Of a DNA stretch of 64,000 nt, positions 11,719-24,164 are shown one piece after another. The stretch is taken from assembly GCF_035594125.1 (NCBI RefSeq), contig NC_087178.1:9148501-9212500 (forward strand), in the 5' to 3' direction. A program made the position numbers and the translations under genes. The notes under the pieces were generated by a model. It worked only from the letters and a program-made list of their open reading frames with translations, made no database searches and was not told where the DNA came from. The DNA comes from Scylla paramamosain. Its lineage: Eukaryota; Arthropoda; Malacostraca; Decapoda; Portunidae. Within the stretch, counting starts at the first letter, position 1, and every line of letters starts with the position of its first letter.

Positions 11719-12997
11719 GCCATGACCCTATCCAACCTAACACCTTCCCATCTATCCCGTGCGCCCTAACCTTTCTCAGGAGCCTTTGATGGGGCACCTT
11801 GTCGAATGCTTTACTAAAGTCCAGATATAAGATATCATAACTATCACCATTATCTACTGCCTCGTACACCTTACTGTAAAAACTTAACAAGTTTGTCAGG
11901 CAAGACTTCCCCTTCGTGAAGCCATGCTGTGACTGATTTATCAAATTATGTTTGTCTAAATGTTCCCTAATGTTCCTGGCTATTATTGACTCTAACATTT
12001 TACCTACAACTGAAGTTAAGCTGACAGGTCTATAATTAGACGCTAAAGTTTTATCCCCTTTCTTAAAGATGGGTACTACATTAGCCTGCCTCCACATGTC
12101 TGGTACCTCACCCGACTCCAGTGATTTCCTAAAGACAGAAACTAACGGCTCACTAATAATCTTTTTACATTCCTTCAGTACTCTGGGATATATTTCATCA
12201 GGTCCTGGTGACTTGAACTTTTTTAGCCTATCTATCTCCTGCTCCACTATCTCCCTAGTTATGGAAATATCCGTCAGCTTCTCATTCTCATCTGCTCTAA
12301 ACACCTGTTCACTATCTGGCATATCCTGCATGTTTTCCTGAGTGAAGACAGTTAAAAAATAATCATTCAGAAGTTTACTAATCTCCTCCCCAGAACTAAC
12401 CAGCTCCCCATCTGCTGCCTTTAATGGACCTACAGTATCCTTATTTTTCGTCCTGTATACCTGATAAAATCCCTTGGGGTCCGTCTTCGCCTGGCTGGCT
12501 ACCTTTAATTCATAATTGTCCTTAGCTTTCCTCGTTAACTTCCTGACTGTTCTAACTAATTCATTATACTGTGTCCTTAAAACTTCCTCACCTGCCTTTA
12601 ATCTCTTATATATACTTCTCTTACGCCCTATATAATGCTTTAACCTAGCAGTCATCCATTTAGGGTCATTTTTTTGTGATCTTATTGTTTTATACGGGAT
12701 ATTTGCTAATTGACCTGTATGAACTTTATCTACGAAATATTTATACAATTCATCTACATTTACTTCACCTAAACCCCTCATCTCGTTCCCTACCATCCTC
12801 TCCCCTCCCTCATCAACTCGCCTCGACCTTACCTCTCTCATTTCAGCATGACCTGACATTCCAACATACTCACACCTATCTCCCCCCTTCCTCTTTCCTC
12901 CTCCCTTCTGGAGCCTCACCTCACCTCCCTCATCCTGCCTTATCTCTCTGAACTCCGTCCCTGACCTGACCTCACCCTGCATCCTTTGCCAGTCCAC
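11657..12997 (-). pseudogene. CR1-B ORF2, post-endonuclease linker and RT N-terminal half
   Basis: This 446-residue open segment holds KSPGPDEIYPRVLKE, VPIFKKGDKTLASNYRPVSL, HGFTKGKSCLTNLLSFYSKV and the catalytic motif A block ILYLDFSKAFDKVPHQRLLR. It ends just past LGWIGSWLGNRR at the 2-bp deletion. Sequence upstream of 12997 still belongs to the endonuclease-RT linker but the copy is truncated at about 13101. Confidence 0.88.
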
Positions 12998-13101
12998 TCC
13001 TTGGAGGTACCTTTTTAATTCTTCAAAATCTGCTCTCCTAAAGTCAGGTATTTTACTAGTGTTTTTATTTCTAACAGTTTCTTCCCATTCTAGATTGTAC
13101 G

Positions 13102-13461
13102 GGTGTAGGTGGCCGTGTCCTACCCTGAATTATTTTTGGCCCATACCAAGAGTCGCGAAGGCCAAGGCACAGGCCATCCCTTCGACCATCAAGGCAAAGC
13201 CTCCGCACGTGCCTTCAATCCGTACTAAGAGTCGCAGTGGAAGGTAGGGCCAAAAGAGGTCTGTCGCTCGCACGTGCTGGTAACAATGTTTTAAGTATTG
13301 GTATGGATGTAATCCGGATTTGAGCTCCACGAACGATATCAAAAACCACATAGTGTTTCTAAACATGTTTTGACAGCTATTGCGTGGAGAATCTTGCTAA
13401 AGTGTGTCATGACAAATACATGAAAAAAAAAAAAAAAACAGTTGAGACACACTTTTTGTCT
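13102..13461. other. Unassigned sequence after CR1-B
   Basis: No coding homology recognised. It could be the continued 5' flank of D1 (the CR1-B target) or intron DNA. It contains two pairs of AAGAGTCGC-type words, and a 16-A run near 13422. Confidence 0.4.
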
Positions 13462-13590
13462 CAGTTTTTGTTTTCTATTTCTAGAAGGCAGTATTTTTTT
13501 ATAGTTTTTGTTTTCTACTTCTAGAACGTAGTAAATTTTTTTTACAGTTTTTGTTTTCTATTTCTAGAACGCAGTAAATTTTTTTTTTCG
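13462..13590. repeat. ~42-bp tandem repeat, three units
   Basis: Units start at about 13463, 13503 and 13546, each AGTTTTTGTTTTCTA followed by TTCTAGAA and a T-run. Unit lengths vary from 40 to 43 through T-run length. Confidence 0.85.
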
Positions 13591-13719
13591 TTATTATTAT
13601 CATGACTCATTTTCCTTTTACAAATTTCTGTGGGCTTGGAATAACTTTTTATTATCACTTTTATCATTTGGCTTCTTTTAAGATGTTTTCTTAAACAGGT
13701 GTGAAATAAAAAGAAAAAA

Positions 13720-13868
13720 CATTACTCATCAGTTTCTCTCTTCTGGTTGACTAATGTAAGAATTAGCTAGTATTCTCCATATTTCATCTCTTTTACTGGC
13801 AAATTATGGAACTTCCTGACTGCTCTCGTACTTTATCCTGTTCATGACTTATCTCTTTTAAAAATACA
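13720..13868 (+). mobile_element. Family B 3' fragment B10 (degenerate)
   Basis: The stretch from CTAATGTAAGAATTAGC through TTACTGGCAAATTATGG to TTCATGACTTATC parallels the C-terminal coding part of family B (51440-51560), which encodes the GKLWN-LPASV-type motif. It is divergent and short, so an old insertion. Confidence 0.6.
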
Positions 13869-13954
13869 TAGACTTTAAGATATTATGCTATAGCAATTTG
13901 GATATGATTAAAAACTACATCTTGAATTGGTCCTTCTATTTTTTTTTTGTCCTT

Positions 13955-13955
<1 letters not shown>

Positions 13956-14038
<83 letters not shown>
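13956..14038. repeat. (CT)n microsatellite
   Basis: 83 bp of perfect CT. Confidence 0.98.
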
Positions 14039-14040
<2 letters not shown>

Positions 14041-14356
14041 CATCTTTTTTTTATTTTTATACCCAGTTCCAGCCAAGACAAGAACGTATATCTACAATAA
14101 TTTCAGATATAAGTCAACTTCTCAGGGAATAGTCTGTTTTGTGCTGGTGTTTAGGGTAAAGGAGTATCCCTTGTAGTATTAGCATTATAGTTCTCTATAA
14201 ACTCCAGTACAAAAAAAAAAAAAAAAAAAAAATTGAGGCCATGATTGGTATTATTCATGATCGGCTGTGATGTGATAAATTGTATAATTTCATTTGCCAT
14301 GCCCCTAAATAGTAATCCTGCAGTTGCTAAAGAATTAGTATATAAGACACATTGCT

Positions 14357-14984
<628 letters not shown>

Positions 14985-15124
14985 ACTAAGGCTGGATAAA
15001 GGTAGTCGGGTCAGTTGCCTTAACCGGCCATACGACCTGGCCTATTTATATAGAACAGGAGTCTCCGTAGTAGTCTGCCAGTAAGTGTAGTTGTGAATTA
15101 CACACTACATCCAGGGAAGTGACT
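14985..15124. repeat. Dispersed repeat R1, copy 1
   Basis: The segment AGTCGGGTCAGTTGC ... CCTGGCCTATTTA ... AGGAGTCTC ... CAGGGAAGTG is repeated at 35747-35886 in the same orientation with about 75% identity by eye. It has no coding potential. It could be an LTR or SINE fragment. Confidence 0.65.
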
Positions 15125-15270
15125 TCCTCCTTCCTATGAGTTGAACTCTTTCAAGAGAGAGGTTTCAAGAGTCTTAGCCTTCAATTTTCGATGATTCTCT
15201 TGACGTCTCTTAGGACTGGCGCTTAACTGGGATTTTTTTTCCTTCGGTTTTGCTTCCCTTGACCAGAGAC
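15125..15270 (+). mobile_element. Family B 3' fragment B2
   Basis: The fragment contains CTATGAGTTGAACTC, TTTCAAGAG and the family B 3' UTR (compare 51545-51690), ending in CTTGACCAGAGAC. The expected TACAT-poly(A) end is replaced directly by an (AT)n tract. Confidence 0.75.
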
Positions 15271-15437
<167 letters not shown>

Positions 15438-16329
15438 TAGGATTTGGTCCCCTCCTCGGCTGCCACTATCTGGGTCAGCCTACTTACACTGCCACTTCGT
15501 GTGCAGTATAGCGTGGAGTCTAATTCACCTCCACAGGGTTCTTCTGGCCTCCTGTAGTGAGGTCGCTAGTTTGTTTCTCCCAACCATAGACAAGGAAAGA
15601 ATACATCAACTAATTCCAATAACTGGGTAATACTCACCATCCACGTTCTAGGGAAAAGATAATTATAACAAGCAACAACATATATATGGTCGAAGTATAA
15701 AACCCTGTTGGATTATTGTCCTTGTATCAAATTCACCCACTGTCCAACAGCGTGTTATGTAGACTTTAGTCCAGTAATATCGTATACAGCAGGCCTGTGG
15801 AGGGAGTAAAGTTAACTACACTGCTCTTCACTTAAGTCGTCTGTGGGTGAGGAGCCTCAGCCAACAGTAAAATTTAACACAAAACAAGTACACAAAGTGA
15901 CACGAATAATGACAAGTGCCCACAAACAAACAGGAGGCTAATTCACCTCTCACTGTCACAAGACACTCGGCTGACTTTACCCCCGCCGAGGAGTCACGTC
16001 TCCCAATATCAGTGTGTTACAGATAACTACACTCACAGGTAGCTACTTAGATAGGTCGGGGGGATACGGTGTAATTCAAAACAAGGCGTATACTCATCAC
16101 AAAAAATCAAAACACTACTACAGCAATGACATGATCAATTACAACAACAAATGGAAATAATTGGGACTTCCACTGGAAGTAACTGGGGCTTCCACTGGGT
16201 CCTACAACTTAGATTGCCTTTTCTTCTTTCTTCTCCTCCTTCTCCGAGACCCGTCTCTGACTAAATGCCAAAACCTATGGTCTTAACAGCTACATCGGTG
16301 TGCAATTTTTCTTCTGCAGGGCATCACTA

Positions 16330-16524
16330 TTATCTCTCTCCATCAGCAGCTACAGCTGCGCCAACTTCTTCTTTAACTTTTTTCTCTTCTCTTCTTTCTC
16401 CATCATCTTCTCTGTCCTCTACTGTGTCTACTTCACCTACTCTCACCTCTCCTCCTCTGTTCACTACACAGCTTAATCCTCCGGTACTTTCTTCTCCACA
16501 CGCAACATTTACAAGAGTCACCAT
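16330..16524 (-). pseudogene. Gyp1 acidic C-terminal pol tail
   Basis: A Glu/Lys-rich open stretch (EDREDDGERREEKKVKEEVG followed by AAVAADGE) ends just before non-coding sequence. A parallel E/K-rich tail with EEAGAAVAAGEKE lies on the minus strand at about 30080-30180, in a similar context. Both probably represent the end of the pol ORF of related LTR elements. Confidence 0.45.
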
Positions 16525-16817
16525 GCAGCAATGTCATCCCCACCCACAAGACACCCATCCCCGCACACGGAGCCAAAATAATGGCATGGCAACCTAATCT
16601 TCCCTATAGCGAAGCTTTCTACAGCGCTATTTCCCCGGCACCATACAGACTAATCGGGAGAAATTCCTCCCGGTGACATTCCTGGAGAGCGATTGTTGTG
16701 CGGCTGTCTCTTAACAATCTTAAGTGCCCTTACACAAAAATGGACGGCACCAGCCTAATTCAGACCTCTCAGGGAATGATGAGGTAACAATAGGAAAGGG
16801 GGCAGTACTCCCTGCCT

Positions 16818-17015
16818 TTATATCCTCATAACCAAATACGGGCCAGATCTCATCACTCTTCCGGACACGGCCATGAGACACAAAGCTACCGGCTTCTGGG
16901 GCGCCTTGAAAGCTGTGGCTGTTATTAATTTTGAGCAGTTAAATTTAAAGTGTCCAGTATTTCTACAATAATAGCACATGGGCTGGGTGCTATACCTGGG
17001 AGTGCTGTGCTGCAT
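16818..17015 (-). pseudogene. Gyp1 gag zinc knuckle
   Basis: The frame encodes CYYCRNTGHFKFNCSKL, a CX2CX4HX4C nucleocapsid knuckle that binds element RNA. It lies downstream (minus strand) of the capsid-like block near 17290-17480, where ISVEDLEDYKEFKADILKAY and ELRPEGKK can be read between stops. That arrangement is the normal gag order of Ty3/gypsy elements. Confidence 0.75.
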
Positions 17016-17697
17016 GCTTGCAGACTGTCACCGGCCCCGCTAGACATAGTACCAATCAGTCCACCGAGGCAAAGGCCGGTGCGCCAACATGTGGTCATCT
17101 GCCCATGTGGCTGCCTCTTTCAAGATCCTAAATCTTTTCTCCCGAAGCAGCGGTACTAATTCTTTCTAACCACATTTACAAATTGCTCAATTACTATGAG
17201 CTCTTTTAACTCACGGTAGGGGGGGTGGCATGCTCGCTTGTAATCCACTTTTCTAATGTCTCCTCCAGATAACGAGCACATTCTAGCTAGGAATCACTTG
17301 GCCTTTTCTTACCTTCTGGCCGCAGCTCGTAAGCTTTCAGAATGTCAGCCTTAAATTCCTTGTAATCCTCCAAATCCTCCACAGAAATCTATCATAGACT
17401 TCAAGAACCTTGCCCTTTAACATATTTGCCAAAAGGCCAACCCATCGCCCTTGAGGCCACTCAAATTCGACTGTCTTTTTCTCAAACCTTCTGTCATCTT
17501 CTGTCATCTTCTCATCAAACTATTGGTATCAGTTTCAAACTTCTCATCATCTGGCTCTCTACCGTATCCTCCTTCACTCCTTTCCTTAAACCATAAGGTG
17601 AGCTAACTTCTATTCGAGTCTTCTCCAACTCAAATATCGTAATCTTCTCAGCCTCCTCCCTCTCATACATTCTCGCCTTCTCCTCCTCCGCTTCAAG

Positions 17698-18015
17698 CTA
17701 CCTCAGCTCTTTCTCTTGCTCAAGTAATCTGGCCTTTTCCTCAGTTGCAAGTAGCTTTGCCTTCTCAGCTGCAAGTAGCCTCTTCTCCTCAGCCTCAAGC
17801 CTCCTTGCTTCTATAGCTTCCTCAGTCTTCAATCTCCTTTTCTCAGCTTTCAATTCAAGCCTTCTTAATTCTCTCTCCCTCTCAGCCTCCAACTCCATTC
17901 TCCTCATTTTCAACTTAAATCTCATCTCCTCCTCTTTGGTTTGGGAGAAGCCACCAACGCTGTGGTCAGGGTTAACACGTCCGTGGACGCTGTGTGTGGG
18001 ACTAAGTGTCCTCAC
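17698..18015 (-). pseudogene. Gyp1 gag N-terminal coiled-coil region
   Basis: The open frame of 105 residues starts RTLSPTHSVHGR and continues as a strongly charged helix, with repeats such as MRRMELEAERERELRRLELK and LLAAEKAKLLATEEKARLLE. This heptad-rich Glu/Arg/Leu region precedes the capsid in many invertebrate Ty3/gypsy gags. A stop ends it, after which the same reading continues with LEAEEEKARMYEREEAEK. Confidence 0.65.
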
Positions 18016-18160
18016 ACCGAACTGCGTTAAGTCTACACTACCGCTTCCAGTAGGGGCAGGTGACTCAGGTCACCCCTGCTACCAGCCTTGTGGGCACACA
18101 GAAGACAATGAAACACACAAACAACTGTCTCCCCTACATGGCTACGAAGCTACCAGCGAT

Positions 18161-18183
18161 CCTGGCCAGGTCGCCAATTTCTG
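18161..18183 (-). promoter_or_regulatory. Gyp1 primer-binding-site-like sequence
   Basis: On the minus strand the LTR ends in GTAACA, and five bases later TGGCGACCTGGCCAGG begins. A TGG-led sequence just inside the 5' LTR is the expected tRNA primer site; TGGCGACC is the start seen in some insect gypsy-group elements. The precise tRNA is not determined. Confidence 0.5.
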
Positions 18184-18472
18184 TTACGACCATAGATTCG
18201 TGCCCCTATTACAGCTGCCTCAAGATGGACTAGCTTCCCCAATGTCACCGCCAATGTAATTTGTTGCATGGCCTAACATGGATTATAAGGTCCTTCTGGT
18301 TTCTTGCACCATGTCAACAAACGGCCATAACACCAGGTTCTGCTTTCCTTCTCGGCCACCACTACCTGGGTCGGCCTTCTTACACTGCCACTTCGTGTGC
18401 AGTATAGTGCGGAGCCTAATTCACCTCCACAGGGTCCTTCTGACTTCATGTGGTGAATTACACAACTAAGTC

Positions 18473-18506
18473 TCAGTCCCAGGTCACAGTTCCTAGCGAA
18501 CGGACG
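18473..18506 (+). promoter_or_regulatory. CR1-C internal promoter: initiator + DPE
   Basis: TCAGTC (18473-18478) fits the arthropod initiator TCAKTY with the A at 18475 as +1. GGACG at 18502-18506 fits the downstream promoter element RGWYV at exactly +28 to +32. It lies at the 5' edge of the element, where non-LTR elements need a promoter that travels with the transcript. There is no TATA box. Confidence 0.6.
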
Positions 18507-18546
18507 TGTTTAGTGAGCAGTGACGATATAGCTGGCTAGTATAGAC

Positions 18547-19434
18547 ATGGCGCCTTGTTTTGTGTTTAGTTGTGTTAGTTCTCCTGTTCTCGAGGCCTTC
18601 GTTGCGAAGTTCTCAGAGGTGGAGGCTGAGTTCCATCGAAGGATCTCGGAGGTGCAGGCTGAGTTTCGTGGGAGGATCTCAGACCTACGGGCTGAGTTCT
18701 GTGAGAGAATCTCAGCACTTGTGGCAGGGTCGTGCCCCGCCGTCACCTTACCCAGTAAGGCGAAAGAGGAGCAGTGGTAGGTGGTGTGCAGGGGCGCCAA
18801 GAAGCTGAAGGTCCTCAAGGCGCCTCGCGAGGAGACGAGGAACCCCTTCAGTGTGCTGGAGAGTGACGGAGGAGGAAGTGGATGTGGCGGGAGGAGACAA
18901 GAAGGAGGAGGCAGATGCAATTACCCTGTTCCAAGGTAGAGTGCTTGTGCCTGGTGATAGTCAAGTTAGGCACTTAGATAGTGTGTTGTGTGCCAGAGAT
19001 AGGAAGCGTAGGTCGAGGGTGTTTGCCAGGGGTTGGGATAAGGAAGGTGCTTAGAAAATGATGGGACCAAACCCATTGTTTTTCTTAGCGCGGGAGGGAA
19101 TGACCTTGGTAAAGTCACGAGTGAGGAGCTGTTCAGGAAATTTGGGCTGGCTTTGGATAGGATTAGGAACAAGGGAAAGATCCCTGTGGTATGTGGTGTC
19201 TTGCCGAGGAGGGGAGTTGGTGCTGAGTGGCTGTCCAGGTCTATTACAGTGAATCGCAGGCTCGCGAATCATTGTAAGAGTAATGGATGGACGTTCATCG
19301 ACAACTGGGACCTCTTCTATGGTAGGGACACCTTGTATACCAGGGATGGAGTGCATTTATCACGCCAGGCTGTTCGGGTTTTAGCCGGAACGCTCGAGCG
19401 GGAGATATCTGCACTCCAGCGCTTTTTTCGTTAG
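18547..19434 (+). pseudogene. CR1-C ORF1, coiled-coil and SGNH esterase
   Basis: ORF1 starts at ATG 18547 (MAPCFVFSCVSSPVLEAF) and shows the AEF-RIS repeats. It breaks at a TAG near 18778. Later frames carry GDSQVRHLD (nucleophile block, about 18952), FLSAGGNDLG (about 19083) and DGVHLSRQ (about 19348), and the ORF ends LQRFFR at 19434. All three esterase blocks are intact although frameshifts lie between them. Confidence 0.82.
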
Positions 19435-21049
19435 TCGGGAGCAAGGAAGAACATTGGAGGATGAAATGTAGAATAAATTAGATCAATCTAGAAAGGAAAC
19501 AAGCCCAGCGAAGGCAAGGAATAGCTTAAGTGTTTACTACATGAATTGTAGAAATATTTTGAATAAAATAGACTTGCTTAAGGGAATGGCGAGTGTAGAG
19601 AACCTTGATATTGTTTTAACAGAAACTTGGTTAGATATGTCAGGAAAAGTATTTAATCCAGAGGTTCAGATAAATGGTTATACACTATTCTCCGTGTAAA
19701 GGCAGGAAAAACAGGAGAGGAAGAGGGAGGCGTCAGGGACACATTACAGTGTTGTATTAAAAGTAGAATTAAAGCAGATAGCAAAACAGAGTCGATATGG
19801 GTAGATATTAAGAAAGGATCACAGTTAGTAGTACTGTGATTAGTGTACAGGCCACCGAACAGTACAAAGGAAGTTAACACCTCACTATGGCAGGAAATAA
19901 ATAGAGCAGGCAGGTACAGTCAGGTGTGTGTGGTAGATTTTAATGTTAGGAATATCGAGTGAAGCCTGATGGTGGGTAACAGTTAAGCAGAGGATAATTT
20001 TTTAAAACAGGCAATCTTAGAACCCACAAGGAGGAACAATAATCTAGATTTAATTCTAACTAACAGGGAGGAAGCAGTTATACAGGTAGAGGTTGAAGGG
20101 CAGCTAGGTAACAGTGACCATTGGGAAATTAGGTACAAACTTTTAGAAGCAAAAACACTTGCAAAATACCTGACTTTAGGAGAGCAGATTTTGAGGGATT
20201 AAAAAGGTACCTCAAAGGAGTTGACTGGCAACGAACGCAGGGGGAGGTAAGGTCCAGGAAGGAGTTAAGAGAGATAAGGCAGGATGAGGGAAGTGAGGTG
20301 AGTTGTGAGGGTGTAGGGCAATAGGAGGGAAGAAATGTTCGGAAGGATCGGAGGAGGGAGAGAGGGGGAGATATGTGTGAGTATGTTGGAGGGTCAGGTC
20401 ATGCCGAGATGGGAGAGGTGAGGTCGAGGCTAGTAGATGAGGGAGTAGAGAGGATGGAAGGGGCCGAGATGAGAGGATTAGGGGAAGTAAATGTAGAAGA
20501 GTTGTATAAATATTTCGTAGATTAACAGGAGCGTTAGCAAACATCCCGTATAGAACAATAAGATCACAGAAAAATGACCCTAAATGGATGACTGTTAGGT
20601 TAAAATACTATATAGGGCGGAAGAGAAGTATGTATAAGAGAATGAAGGTAGGGGAAGAACTTTTAAAGCCACAATAAAATGAATTAGTTAGAACAGTCAG
20701 GAGGTCAGAGAGGAAAGCTAAAAGCAATTATGAATTAAAGGTAACCAGTCAAGCGAAGATGGACACCAAGGAATTTTATCAGGTATATAGGGCAAAGAAT
20801 AAGGAAACAACATTTCCATTAAAGGCAGCAGATGAGGAGCTGGTTATTTCTGGGGAGATTAGTAAAATTCTGAATGATTATTTTAAACTGTCTTCACACA
20901 GGAAAACATGCAGGATATGCTGAATAGTGCGTAGGTGTTTAGAACAGATGAGAATAAGAAGCGGACAGAAATTGCCATAACTAAGGAGATAGTGGAACAG
21001 GAAATAGATAGGCTAAAAAAAATTCAAGACACCAGGACCAGATGAAATA

Positions 21050-22200
21050 TATCCCATAGTGCTGAAGTTAATAGTGAACCGTTAGTTTCGGTCTTCCTAA
21101 AATCACTTGAGTCAAGTGAGGTACCGGTAATGTGGAGGCTGGCTAATGTAATACCAATTTTTAAGAAAAGAGATAAAACTTTAACGTCTAATTATAGACC
21201 TATCAGCTTAACTTCTGTTGTAGGTAAAATAATGGAGTCAATAATAGGGAAGAACATTAGGGAGCATTTTGACAAACATAACTTGATAAATCACTCACAG
21301 GATGGCTTCATGAAGGGGAAGTCTTGCCTGACGAACTTGTTAAGTTTTTACAGTAAAGTTTACGAGGCAGCAGATAATAGTGATATTTATGACATTCTAT
21401 ATCCGGACTCTAGTAGAACGTTTGACAAGATACCCCATCAGAGGCTAATTAGAGAGGTTAGGGCGCACGGAATAGATGGGTAGGTGTTAGGATGGATAAG
21501 GTCATGGTTCAGCGACAGGCGACAGAGATTTGAGGTAAACGGCTCTAAATCCAAGTGGGGTCATATAATTAGTGGGGTGCCACAGCGATCAGTATTATAG
21601 TCATTGTTGTTTTTAATATACATTTCAATGACTTGGATAACAGTGATGTTTGTAAATTTGCGGATGACACAAAGATAGGTAGATTAATTATGTCAATCGG
21701 ATGCCATCGCCTTGCAGGCAGATTTAGATAGGATGAACGAATGGACAGACAGATGGTAAATGCAGTTTAATACCAACAAATGTAAAATACTTAGCGTAGG
21801 TAGAGGAAACCCACACAGTAGATACACAATAAACAACGAAGCTCTGGTAAGTTCAGGGTAAGAAAAAGATTTAGGAGTTATAGTTAGCTCTGAACTCCCC
21901 TAAGAAAGCAATGCATAGAGGCCAGAAACAGGGGAAATAGGGTATTAGGATAAATTTTTAGGAGTGTTAAAACTTGAAGGCCGGAAGCAATATTAAAGTT
22001 ATATTTGGCGCTGCTCAGACCTCATCTAGACTACGCTGTGCAGTTCTGTCCCTCATATTACAGGAATGATATAGGTCTGTTTTAATCAGTACAGAGGAGA
22101 ATGACTAAAAGTACAGGGGATGAGGAGTATTCCTTATGAGGTAAGACTGAAGCTGATAAATTTACATTCTTTAGAGTTACGTAGGTTAAGAGGGGACCTG
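21050..22200 (+). pseudogene. CR1-C reverse transcriptase remnant
   Basis: The best open piece is 21130-21483: VIPIFKKRDKTLTSNYRPIS, HSQDGFMKGKSCLTNLLSFY and LYPDSSRTFDKIPHQRLIRE. In this piece motif A reads P-D-S-S where L-D-F-S is normal. Further downstream FADDTKIG can be read near 21655, but stops and frameshifts separate every block. Non-functional. Confidence 0.82.
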
Positions 22201-22547
22201 ATAGAAGTCTTTAAGTGGTAGAAGGGTTATAACAAGGGAGACATAAGCAAAATTCTTAGGATTAGTAACCAGAACAGAACAAGAAATAACGGGTTCAGGC
22301 TTGAAAAATTTAGGTTTAAAAAAGAGATAGGAAGAAATTGTTTCTCAAATAGAGTGGTAGATGAGTGGAACGGACTCAGTAATCAAGTTGTTAGTGCTAA
22401 GACATTCGGAAGCTTCAAGATAAGATTAGGTGGATTTATGGATGGTGACGATAGGTGGAAATAGGTAGGTATATTTCATACAAGGACTGCCATGTGTAGG
22501 CCTGATGGCTTCTTGCAGCTTTCCTTATTTCTTATGTTTTTATGTTC

Positions 22548-22770
22548 TAAGGTCGCCAGTCTGTTTATCCCACCCACAGACAAAGCAATAACAGCTGGGT
22601 AAGAGTTGCCAGCCACTTCATGGGGAAGAGACAATTATAACAAGCGACAACACATATATGATCGTGGTATAAAACCCCGTTGGACTATCGTCCTCGTATC
22701 AAATCCACCCACTGTCCAGTAGCATGTTATAGCCTCTAGCCAAGTAATGTTGTTTACAGCCTCCTGGATG
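22548..22770 (-). repeat. Gyp1 LTR, part displaced by CR1-C
   Basis: The segment GGTCGCCAGTCTG ... AATTATAACAAGCGACAACA ... GTATAAAACCCCGTTGG matches 15546-15760. It therefore continues the LTR broken at 18475. The GTATAAAA word may be the LTR promoter TATA box in one orientation. Confidence 0.7.
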
Positions 22771-23280
22771 ACAGGTCCTCTTAAAGCTATTAAAATCCCC
22801 AAAGCCGTCTCCAAACCAAGCGGTCTGCCTTCGTACGTCTATCCCTAGTGATAGCTGAACTGTGACTAACCTGAAAGCGTTGGAAGGGATGCAGAGCGCT
22901 CTCCCATTTTGCTACTTAAAGGGTTGGGGGGAAGGTTACAAGAGAGGGGTGGTGGTGACATGCACACAGACACACACTCTCGTCGCCTTGCCCACACTGC
23001 GAGCTGACGCAATAAGACACTTTTATTCTGAAAATTCTGGTGACTAAACTATGGGGGCCTTGAGGAATATTGATTACTTTATCTTGAAGAGCAACTCTTC
23101 TATTAACTGTGTGAGGCTCAAAAGATGGAATGAAGGGAAAATACTGAAATTAAATAGTGAAAAGGACTGGATGGAGAGTAGAAACTTTTAATGTAACTGC
23201 TAGCAAGGCAAAGATTCATCGAACAGTGGACACCCACCTCCGCTCTTGCCCACTCGCGCACTCACTCGTCTTTTATTGGC

Positions 23281-23284
<4 letters not shown>
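22771..23284. other. No recognised gene
   Basis: Unassigned sequence between the Gyp1 LTR and a (CT)n tract. The minus strand was read for the missing receptor exon; nothing convincing was found. Confidence 0.4.

Positions 23285-23354
<70 letters not shown>
23285..23354. repeat. (CT)n microsatellite
   Basis: 70 bp of perfect CT. Confidence 0.98.
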
Positions 23355-23357
<3 letters not shown>

Positions 23358-23559
23358 TTCATTCTTGTTGTCCTTACTTCCCATCTTCGTTTTACATCGC
23401 CGCTCGCAACAATATATATATCACTCAGGGAGACATTGAACACGTGGAACGATGAACAATGAAATATATGTACAATAATAATAGTAGTAATGATGATACG
23501 AATGATATACAAGCGATCCATATACGAGTATGTATCAGCCTCATCATATATATATACTC

Positions 23560-23731
<172 letters not shown>

Positions 23732-23769
23732 GCAATGTTTAGACGCAGTGTTTCACCTAATACCTCCAT

Positions 23770-24150
23770 TCTCTCGCCTCAATATACAAGGTGTGCAATC
23801 CGCGTGCTGGGGACGGACGCCCGCACGAGGATGGAACATCCCTCTGTGACGGGGTAGTGGTAAATTGTGTAACCGTTGAAGCTTAATGTTGTGTTTTCTG
23901 GCAGTTTCATTTCTTGGAGGATGATGATGTATTTCTTATGCTTTCTCTTTTGGCTGCTATGAGTAGGTGGTATTTGTTTCTGAAGCCGTTGATATTCCAT
24001 TCCAGGATTTTGAGCATGCTTTCTTGATTGTTAGACTCGGCTTCTATTTGAGCGCTCGGTGGTGTCATCCTTTGGCATGAAAACGTTTGCTGAAAGTCCG
24101 TTATCAAAGGCATGTTTGTTTTGTTCAGGTCTTGATGTGCACGAAGATGG
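23770..24150 (-). mobile_element. I/Nimb-like endonuclease fragment D2
   Basis: On the minus strand ILEWNINGFRNKYHLL (23907-24113) is the first endonuclease block with the catalytic Asn. After a frameshift, IIILQEMKLPENTTLSFNGY and [13 protein letters not shown] follow (23779-24000), with the block 2 Glu (L-Q-E) visible. It is consistent with the missing 5' half of the D1 family. It is truncated at the (TA)n tract on one side and at B3 on the other. Confidence 0.7.
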
Positions 24151-24164
24151 GGCCTTTATTATTT

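Larger units (their letters stand above)
10672..13101 (-). mobile_element. CR1-B: 5'-truncated CR1 copy
   Basis: This 2.43-kb minus-strand copy is about 95% identical by eye to CR1-A over its length. It ends 3' with the same TTATGTTC repeats and is truncated 5' inside the endonuclease at about 13101, where homology to CR1-A stops abruptly. 5' truncation is the usual product of incomplete target-primed reverse transcription. It inserted into D1. Its ORF2 is much better preserved than that of CR1-A. Confidence 0.92.
18471..22550 (+). mobile_element. CR1-C: near full-length, heavily mutated CR1
   Basis: The plus-strand copy spans from an initiator-like TCTCAGTC at 18471 to the 3' end (TCTTATGTTTTTATGTTC) near 22550, so all parts of CR1 are represented. 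Order: leader, ORF1 coil and SGNH esterase (18547-19434), endonuclease (about 19535-20200, many stops), linker, RT (about 21050-22200), 3' UTR. Divergence from CR1-A is perhaps 12-15% with dozens of stops, so it is the oldest of the three copies. It inserted into the LTR of Gyp1, whose sequence continues at 22548. Confidence 0.88.

Noticed and set aside
16265..16597. A Ser/Thr/Pro-rich plus-strand frame of 110 residues
   Set aside because: Antisense shadow of the acidic Gyp1 pol tail; the composition is explained by the complementary GAA/GAG-rich strand.
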